Shown here one piece after another: positions 55,861-64,000 of a DNA stretch of 64,000 nucleotides (within the stretch, counting starts at the first letter, position 1; each line of letters starts with the position of its first letter). Position numbers and translations under genes: made by a program. A model generated the notes under the pieces. The model did not search any database. It was not told the DNA's origin and was given only the letters and a program-made list of their open reading frames with translations. The stretch comes from Strigamia acuminata. Lineage: Eukaryota > Arthropoda > Chilopoda > Geophilomorpha > Linotaeniidae. The stretch covers positions 12,426,427 through 12,490,426 of the forward strand of contig OX442315.1 in the NCBI GenBank assembly GCA_949358305.1, written 5' to 3'.

Positions 55861-57360
55861 CTAAGGTCAACCTTGCTGTTCTCCACTCTTGTTCAACATA
55901 GAGATGCTTAGGGAAAGTGCCAGTAAGCCATTCCCAGTACTGTGAGCAATCCATGGGTCTAGGGGCGAAGTCCCGAATGAACAGTCAACCGACTTCGTCT
56001 TCCGTGGTTAACCCTACATTTAGTATAGGTTTTGGTAAATGGCTTTTCTTTCACAGTCCTTCAAAACCATTGTTATGGAAAAAGATTGCACTGCATATTT
56101 TGAATAACACATTTTAAAAATGTATACCTTCTTTTATTGAACAAAAAACAACAGTCTACTTTCCTACGCTATTATAGCATATATTCCATTCCATTCATAT
56201 GCACTTGCATTTCCATCCCATTGGTCTGGTTGAAAGCAATGCCAGCTTCATTCAAGCATAATCATTTGTTACTTGTCATATTATCCTGCATGCAATTCCT
56301 TCCTCGCTTGCCATTCGACTACAAAAGACCATCTCACACATCGTTTTACTTGGCTTTTTATTATTACTTTGTAAAAGCCTTTCTTGCAATAAAATTTGTC
56401 AAAAAAGAAAACCCTAGGAAGGAAAACCCCACAAGAAGAGGGAGGATGTCATCTTTATTCATTAATACTTCAAGAAAAATCAATAGCTGACACTGTGAAG
56501 GGAATTAGCAAGGCAGACAAAAATGGTGCACTTGCAAAACCAGCTCAACTTGTAACAATTTGTAACAAAAAAAGACAAATACAACTTCCAAATCCCCAGC
56601 TATCCTTTAATTGCTGTCTCCCCTTTAAATCTCATTACAACAGAGTGATGACTTCTCATTGTGAGAGTGGGAATAAAATGGGCAAATAGAAATAGACATC
56701 AACAACAAGAACACTCCAATGGGTCATTTGTAACCTACAAAAGGAATAAGAAGTGGCACTCATGTAAATATACCCAAGGCTCCATTTTGTTTTTCAGGCA
56801 GCACAAGGCAGGGAGATGGATAACTTCTCCCATTTTTTTTTCAATATAATAATCCAATTAGTGTTGGAAAAAAATTCTTGTGTACAACTGACCTATAGAT
56901 AAGTCTTTTTCCAACCACAGTGACACTTGTGATTATTATTAAAGTGGATTTACGGCATCTAAGGCCTGTGAGGAATGTGAGTTTCGTCTGTAGTCATGGC
57001 AACCACCTTCCAAAGATGTAGAAAAGAGTGCTACCCCTCTCTCTGTACCCATCAGAGATTATTGACCATGATATGTCTTGTTTGATTGGGTGGTTGCTGA
57101 GTTATGTGAACATAACTCATTAATGGTGTGTCAAACATGCCATACGACATTGATGGTTCTGTGTAAGTCCACATGATTTGGTTCTGTTTGACATTCATGG
57201 AATGGAATGTCAGCTATGAGATGAAAAACTGGATGTTTACCAAAATTGAAAGAGACATACAGTTTAATGCCATACTTGTAGTCTTCTGGAATGTGGTTTC
57301 GTACTTTGGTTGTACTCCGAAAGTGTCCACGCACAAAATTTGAGTGTGTTTAATGTTCAC

Positions 57361-57574
57361 GCACAGTCGTGGACAAAAAAAACTTCCCTTTAGTTTAGCT
57401 GTTTTAAGTTTATCTACCAGGTGGCATAAAAATCCATTGAGACTTAATGACATCAATCTTGACTCGCTCTCTCGTCGTACCCTAACGACAGTATTAAAAG
57501 ATAGACCGGGCAAATAATGATAGATAAACTTAAAACAGCTAAACAAAAGGGAATTTTTTTTGTCCACATTGTGC
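57361..57574. mobile_element. Tc1-like MITE with about 55-bp inverted repeats
   Basis: Left GTGGACAAAAAAAACTTCCC, right (minus strand) GTGGACAAAAAAAATTCCCT; both continue TTTAGCTGTTTTAAGTTTATC. CAGTCGTGGACAAAA resembles Tc1 termini. 214 bp, non-coding. Confidence 0.85.
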
Positions 57575-57599
57575 AGTATTTATAGAAAGAAATACAAGA

Positions 57600-58080
57600 A
57601 AAACGTAGTTTCGATTCAAAACCAAACTCTCATTGGTTGGACTTATCACAAGCTCAAGAATACATATAGTTTGATCATGTGATCCTTCTCAACCAATAAG
57701 GAAGATCTCAATTTCAAAATAAGTTTTAAATACTCACTAAAATATCTGTAGAATGCATTATTAACCACTTACAAATTCAGATTAATATAAAAAATGCAAT
57801 AAGTTTAATTATAAATACATTTGAAGTGGTTGAAACAGAATTAGAAACTTGATCAGAAACTGAGATTGAAAGTCTGTTCGAAACTATAACCAGTTAAGTT
57901 TGGTTCTAAAAATAGTCACTAACTCGTTATTGTCAATCAACGTCCTCTTGTGGCGGATAGGTGCGTTTATAGCACTATTTTCTATTGTTTATTTGTATCC
58001 ATGATGCAATGATTGTGGACATGTCGATAGCCAATGGGAGATTGTCACAAGTTTTATGAAACGGAGTATAAATATTTTAT
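57600..58080. repeat. Long dispersed repeat, uninterrupted copy
   Basis: Matches 61355-62400 block by block: TGATCCTTCTCAACCAATAA, TTAAATACTCACTAAAAT, GAACAGAAACT-type, TCAATCAACG, then TATCCATGATGCAATG. The second copy has an extra element between the last two blocks. Confidence 0.8.
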
Positions 58081-61000
58081 ACAACACCTTTTAAAAGAAA
58101 ACAACGCCAAACGAGCAAATCAAAACACATCGTTGTGTCATTTCGTAAAAGACAAAGACACGCTTACCCAAGCAGCTCAAATATGTGTTTTAGTTGATAG
58201 CAGAATTACACAGTATTTAAATAACGGTGAAATAGTTAAATATATGCAATTAATCTTTAATTCTCATTAGTCCTAAGTTCCATATATCAGGGCACACACC
58301 TCACACATGGGAATAGAAACACAGTAAAAGCAAGGTTGAACGAGTTATTAGGTTTAGCCACTTGGCAAAAATGACGTCGCTTCCTTAAATCTAAGGGGCA
58401 GAGCTATTTCTGCTCTGACGTCAGTGGGCACCCATTCAAAGCATAAAAATGTCATAGTATGCCAACCAGCAAAATTATAAAGCAAGAATACTAGTATATA
58501 TTGACCTGTTTTTTATTAAAGATTGTTACATATGGATTGTTTCATATTGATTGTTGCAAATTGATCTATGAATCATTTGTTTTTGGCTCTTAATTCTAAT
58601 TGTTTTGAGTACAAACATACAAATGATGCACAAATATCTTTAAAATTTTGTTTGGTTTTAATGGATCAGAATTCACTGAAATCAAAAAAAAAATCAGTTA
58701 ATTAATCCGATTAAACAGAACTTCATCTTTTTTCCTTCAATTTAGCCAAGAGAAAAAATCTTGGATTGGGATGCCTTGACAATCAACCATTATTATTCCT
58801 GTTTGTTTAAGGGACAATGGAAGAATGGTAGATTTTGATACTGATGGCAAAAAAATAACCCAAATTAAAATTCCAAACCTGAAAAATATCTAAAAAATTT
58901 GCAGAATAAATTAGATCATTAATTTGGAGTGAATTGGTGACATTTGTGGATTTGGAACGTTCTTCAAAGACTGCTCAGCACAACTGGCGCCCACTGACGT
59001 CACATCAAATGTGAGCCAATGAGAACTGAGTACACCAAATTCTCCAAGTGACCAAACCTAAACCTTGAGTAAAAGTATGTGACATCATAACATTGAAAAA
59101 CAAGTAGTGTCCCCAAGACAACAAATAAAAATATATTACATATTGTGATAAATAATATACAAACAATACTATTCCTAACAATATGGATACGACATCACAT
59201 CAATACAGAAAGTCTGTCTAAAATCTACGTAGACTCTCCAAACATCGTATCCTTCTTGGATAACAAGAATGCGTGAGATTATTCCACTTTTGAATGCACC
59301 TACTGACACTTTCCTGCAATGCTTCTTTAAAAATCGAATTTCAGCAGCAAGAAGTTTGTGCGACCCCCATTGGGTCGATAAGCTCTAGGTCGATCCAAAA
59401 GTAAATTAGTCATCCATTAGATCTTAAAAGTTTTTAAAAAACCAGAGCGGGATTAGATAAACCCGCTGCAGGCGGAAGGCGCCGGTCAGTTAGTTCCAAG
59501 TTACCGGTAGATTTAAAAAGAAGTTGTTGACCTAAAGTCTACGTAAACTTAACTTTGAGAACTAACAAAGAACAAAGAATGCCGTTTATAGAACTTATAT
59601 CTGGCCTGTAAAATGTCTAGGGGTTAAAATAATACACAGGTAAGTAAAAAGTAAACACAATACTCTGTAGCTTATAATAGCGCGCTCGATAACAGCAACG
59701 TAATAAAACTAACATTTCTCAGAAACTATATGCTTTATCAACGTTAAAATACGACATCATTTCGTCGTTGTGATATAGCCACGTCACCAACAACTTCTAA
59801 CTTTATTTTTTAGGAATATTGTATACATCTAACCAAATTCCATTTTCTTCTAAGGAAAAAATAGTAAAGGAAAAATGGGAAAGAAAAAAAACTTAATGGT
59901 GCCATCTAGTATAAGCAAAGCAAATGCCAATTTGCTTCTTTCACAACCAGACCATGTCCTACTCATCTCGGTTGCATATATTGAAAGAAGTAATCAGTAA
60001 AAAGTTTTATTTATATTTTTTACATTTTTTTATTTACAAAAAAAAAGGAAGAGAAAATTGAGGGTTTTAAAACCAAACTTAAAGGAAATTAAATGGGCTC
60101 AGAAAAGGCAGCAAGCACAATTTGAAGAGTTGGTGCAGCACTTGAAGACAGCTCACTTTGATTGGTGTTGGGTTGTTAGAAACAGCCATCAAAAAAATGG
60201 CAACATTTCTCACTCCTTGATATCTAGCAGGAAATTGCTTCACCTCAAACCACAAGATTACCACCTTTAATTCAAAAAGTAAAACTGGCAAACTTTACAA
60301 GAAAATGCTCCAAATTTGCTGCTTTAATTCCACAATATTAAACTTCTTGTGTTTATCTTAATTTTCTCCTGCTTCACTGCTTTTTAATGCAATTTCTTCA
60401 CTTCTCATCATTCTCACCTGTCAAGTTTGGCTCCCATCAAAATATCAAATTGAGTTATTGAAGAGAAAGTTAAAGATAAAGAAGGTTGAAAGAAGGAAAA
60501 ATTAAAAACTTTAGAAATATGATTTGATGTGCAAGTTTCTTCTATTGGGCTTGACATGTTATTGATTAAAGAGAAAAGGAATCTTTCTTCTACACTATCT
60601 AACAATGTCAGACTTGAGATTTGCAAAAGTGAAGGCATCTTGGCATGAGAGAGTATTAAAGTTGGCGGTGAAAGAAAAGAGATTGAAAAAAAAATTAATA
60701 TGCAAAAGGTTCAAGATGAAGTAAAAGGGTACTGACATCTAGAGAGATAAGTTTATCAAACTTTCAATAATATTCCTTTTCATCTTGCAGAAGAACAACT
60801 TTAAAAGTCAACCATTGGAAATACCAGACGTAAATAAATTGCTGGAAATACCTTATCTTTTCAACTGAAAGCGGTTACTTATGATGATGTGCGTGTGCAA
60901 ATACAGATTCAGACTTTCAATACAGACATACGAAGACGTTAGAAAAGAGTCAATAAAATGTATTTATCTTTTGGCTAATTACTTATGCAATAGATGTTTA

Positions 61001-61354
61001 GTTATTTGAAAACAAGTATTCCAATGCGCACATCTTAACTATGAATAATTAATGGCGCTAAATATTTATAAGGCAAATTTATTTCCAGTTGTTATTCTAA
61101 CGGCAAAATGACCATATATTTAGAAATAAAACCAACATAACACAATATTTTATGATTTTATAAAACATCTTATTATAGAAAAGAAATAAACTTACATCAT
61201 TTCAAACATTAAAATAATCATACAAATTAAAAATACAACAAGACTACTTTTCTTTGTGGGAGTACACAGTCCACAGTTAGGAGTAATCAAGCTGGGCCAA
61301 TAGGAGATAGCGCACTCTTATGCTCGGCCAGAGTATACACTCTGGTTCATTAAA

Positions 61355-62400
61355 CTTACAACAAACTCCCATTGCTTGGGCATATCACATACCGATATAC
61401 GATAACTTGATCTTGTGATCCTTCTCAACCAATAAGGAAGAGCTCAATTTTAAAATTTCTGTTAAATACTCACTAAAATTTCCATAGAATACACTAGCAA
61501 ACCCGAAATTGTATCAAGTTAATTCTTTCATTTTATTGTGAATAAAAACGCTTTAAAAAATGGTGTATAATTAGTTCTATATGCATGTCTTGACAAGGGG
61601 GGCTGACACCCCCTCAACCGTCGCAATCAATCAGAACAAATTTTTTCCCTCTCTCCTTTGCGCCTCAATCAAAATATGCAACAAATTTAATGCTTAACAT
61701 ATTTGAAGTGGCCGGAACAGAATTGGAAACTTGAACAGAAACTACGTTTACATGCACGGAATATTTCGAGTGAGATGAAATATTCCGTGTGCTCAACTGT
61801 CATGTAAACAGGGATGACAAGGATTATTCGAGTAGTGAATAATCCCTCGCAGAAGGTTGTTTAATTCGAGTGAACTCAAACTAGGTGACTATTTTCAATC
61901 AACGGCGTTTGTATTGTTGGAGATATACTCTGGCTCATCTTAAGAAGGTATCAGTTCCTATTGGCCGAGCCATATCACTGGTGTAGGTATACATAAAAAT
62001 AGGCCAAAATACATGTTGAGTGCTTGCCCGACAAAACAATCAATCATAAAATTCAAAAATTGCTTGCTTTCCTGACAAAGCAACCAATAAACTGAACGAA
62101 CTGAACAAACATGTATTTTGAAAAAAATAACAGCATAAAACATTGCTTTAAGATTTTTTAAAACATTTTATTATTAAATAAAAGTCAATTAACATCATTT
62201 CAACCATTACAATAATCAAAGAAATTAAAAACACAACAAACTACATTTCCTGGTGGTAGTATAAAAGCAACAGTTAGGAGTAAACAGGCTCGGCCAATAG
62301 GAACTGGTCCCCCTCTTACGATGTTCATTTATATCCATGATGCAATGGCTGTGGACCGGTCAATAACCAAGTTTTGTGAAACAGTCAGAGTTTAAGTGAA
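61355..62400. repeat. Long dispersed repeat, copy with nested insertion
   Basis: Same block order as 57600-58080, split by the MITE at 61936-62323 and by about 130 bp of extra sequence near 61745-61890 containing GTTTACATGCACGGAATATT. Confidence 0.8.
61936..62323. mobile_element. CCTATTGGCCGAGCC-family MITE
   Basis: Left CATCTTAAG...CAGTTCCTATTGGCCGAGCC; right (minus strand) CATCGTAAG...CAGTTCCTATTGGCCGAGCC. Inverted termini of about 37 bp. Internal GACAAAGCAACCAATAAACTG and CCTGGTGGTAGTA blocks. A partial relative ends near 61345. Confidence 0.88.
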
Positions 62401-63484
62401 CCGTGTGGTAAAAATTACTACAAGTTTGGCATAGGTAAAATGGATCACCTTCAATTTCCTTTTAACATCAAAAATTCTTTTTCAAAAAAAGAAAAAAGGA
62501 AAAAAAAATCATAACTGATGGGAATTTTCGAAAGTATAAATCAAACCTAATCGAGATTGGTTTAAGCTATAAGCTTATATAAATTACACAATTTGGATCA
62601 AGGTGATATACAAATACGGATCATAATTCACGTTGCAAACGGCATATGTTGACCGAGCTCCATGGCAACCAAATGGATGAGTCACTGATCACTTACAGTC
62701 CATTAACCTGGAAACCTGTCACACGTGCCAAGAAGTGACATCACCTGAGTCATAACCCACCTCAAGCTGATTAATCCTGGCCAAACTCGCACCTGACAAA
62801 TTGTTTTCAAACATCAACTTTTGCCTTTCAAAACACCGCCATTTTGTTTGGACTTTATTAGTTGCAAGCAATAAATAATTCAGTAAAAAAAAAAAAGTCA
62901 TAAATTTCAGCCAAATTGATAAAAATATTAAAATGACGAATTTTTTAATGCTTTTTCTATGGATTTAGGCTTAAATATTTTGTTTTTTCAAGTTGACGTG
63001 CAATTATCTTTAAAATTAATCAACATTTAATTTTTTTGTTGCTTTTTTTAATTTTTCAATTAAATTTTTGGTCATGTGTAATCAGGATTTAATTAATTAA
63101 ATTATACAAAAATTAAAACTGTTTAAACAGTGTAATAATACGAAAATTCACTCACGCTTCACTGCATGGTTTAATGTATAAAACCCATAATACCACGCTT
63201 GATTAAACTTTTCCAATAATTCTCCAAAAATCAAATTAAACATTAAATCACACCTCCATTGCTCGAGAGCTAACTAAATTACCTTCACATCTCCTCATTA
63301 GCTCTAAAATTAAAAATTAAAATTTACTTCATCGGTATTTTTTTTCATACCCACTTCATAAATTTCCAACTCCAGCGCAGAACAATGACGGTGCTGCTCC
63401 AAGCGGCAACTAATCAACAACAAGACAAATTACTCATTGCAAGAATCATGCCATTATTTCGCAAGACAATATGGAGAAAAAAAT

Positions 63485-63865
63485 AATCCCAGTTGAAAAT
63501 ACCCGCACGAGAAAGTAAGGTACTTAACATATATGTTTAAAATGTATTTATAATGTATTTATAATACAAGTTGCGTATATGTGGCCCCTTTTTTCGTATG
63601 TTTCCGATGTATCCATTATACATTGAATACATATACGCACATTATACAGGGTGTTCTAAAAGTCTGGTCCCCTTCAAATATTTCCTGAGCAATTGCATCT
63701 AGGCCAACTTTGATGAAGCGATCGTATAGGAAGTTGGGTGAGAGCAATCCAATGATGTCATCAAATTTGACCTTTATTTGACCCTTATTGTAAATATACT
63801 GGACTATAAGTTGAATATATCTGCAATATATGACTTTTTCGTGCGAGTAATCCCGGTCGAAGATA
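63485..63865. mobile_element. Possible inverted-repeat element with a mariner-like motif
   Basis: CCCGCACGAGAAAGT near 63503 and ACTTTTTCGTGCGAGTAATC near 63833 are inverted relatives. Inside, CAGGGTGTTCTAAAAGTC (about 63647) looks like the end of a mariner-type inverted repeat. Neither element can be fully bounded. Confidence 0.45.
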
Positions 63866-64000
63866 TTCCTGATCGAAAGAAATCCCGGTCGAAGATATTC
63901 CTGATCGAAAGAAATCCCGGTCGAAGATATTCCTGATCGAAAGAAATCCCGGTCGAAGATATTCCTGATCGAAAGAAATCCCGGTCGAAGATATTCCTGA
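63850..64000. repeat. Perfect 32-bp tandem array running off the window
   Basis: Copies start at 63850, 63882, 63914, 63946 and 63978, identical so far as they run. Each unit is two diverged 16-mers (TCCCGGTCGAAGATAT and TCCTGATCGAAAGAAA). Confidence 0.97.

Larger units (their letters stand above)
48133..64000. other. Large gene-free stretch, probably first intron of the CUB-CCP gene
   Basis: Apart from a candidate signal-peptide exon at 62793-62901, no coding sequence was recognised over almost 16 kb. It is AT-rich with MITEs (listed separately), a Tc1-like remnant at 49190-49450 with repeated ATTAGACCAC, and long plain stretches at 52400-55700 and 58300-60900. An ORF pair at 51973-52400 is unassigned. 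Confidence 0.5.

Noticed and set aside
56137-56490. 117-codon plus-strand ORF
   Set aside because: AT-rich, no recognisable domain, no neighbouring exon signals; length is within chance for this DNA.
59340-59520. GGGATTAGATAAACCC resembling a mitochondrial 12S rRNA motif
   Set aside because: Only one short match; flanking sequence does not look like rRNA, so a nuclear mitochondrial insertion is not supported.
1-64000. tRNA, rRNA or other structured RNA genes
   Set aside because: No cloverleaf with A and B boxes or rRNA segment could be recognised by eye; a covariance-model search would be decisive.

Overview
The window is eukaryotic and metazoan. Genes are split by GT-AG introns, the DNA is AT-rich, and there are many small non-coding inverted-repeat elements and minisatellites. 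The gene set (TMEM68-like acyltransferases, ATAD2, GEMIN8, a CUB/sushi membrane protein) is animal. Dense small introns and a GEMIN8 homologue fit an invertebrate; an ascidian tunicate is one reasonable guess, but the sequence alone does not prove the species.

Bases 1-9100 are a retroelement region. A Ty1/copia polyprotein with an unbroken reading frame (5' end outside the window) is followed by a polypurine tract and the start of a 3' LTR. Then come three diverged copies of an AT-rich repeat, and a second copia-family ORF on the minus strand that has a shortened gag followed by two protease domains in tandem and no integrase or reverse transcriptase.

Bases 9178-48132 hold six host genes, all on the minus strand. 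In window order they are TMEM68-like A, TMEM68-like B, ATAD2 (21 exons, about 1387 aa), GEMIN8 (3 exons, 185 aa), TMEM68-like C, and a CUB-CCP transmembrane protein with a proline-rich tail ending in a PDZ-ligand-like motif. I assembled the exons by hand from splice sites; for each gene the lengths add up to a single open frame. The three TMEM68-like genes share intron positions and phases and are clearly paralogues (ER-membrane acyltransferases by homology). ATAD2 is a chromatin AAA+/bromodomain ATPase and GEMIN8 is a subunit of the SMN complex, so neighbours are unrelated in function apart from the paralogues.

Many introns contain their own AT-rich minisatellite, often with a 20-22 bp unit, or a short inverted-repeat transposon (MITE). 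One 2.6-kb intron carries four different MITEs.

Bases 48133-64000 contain no gene I can recognise except a candidate signal-peptide exon near 62.8-62.9 kb that would complete the CUB-CCP gene in frame. The stretch is rich in MITEs, including two nested insertions, and ends in a perfect 32-bp tandem array running off the window edge.
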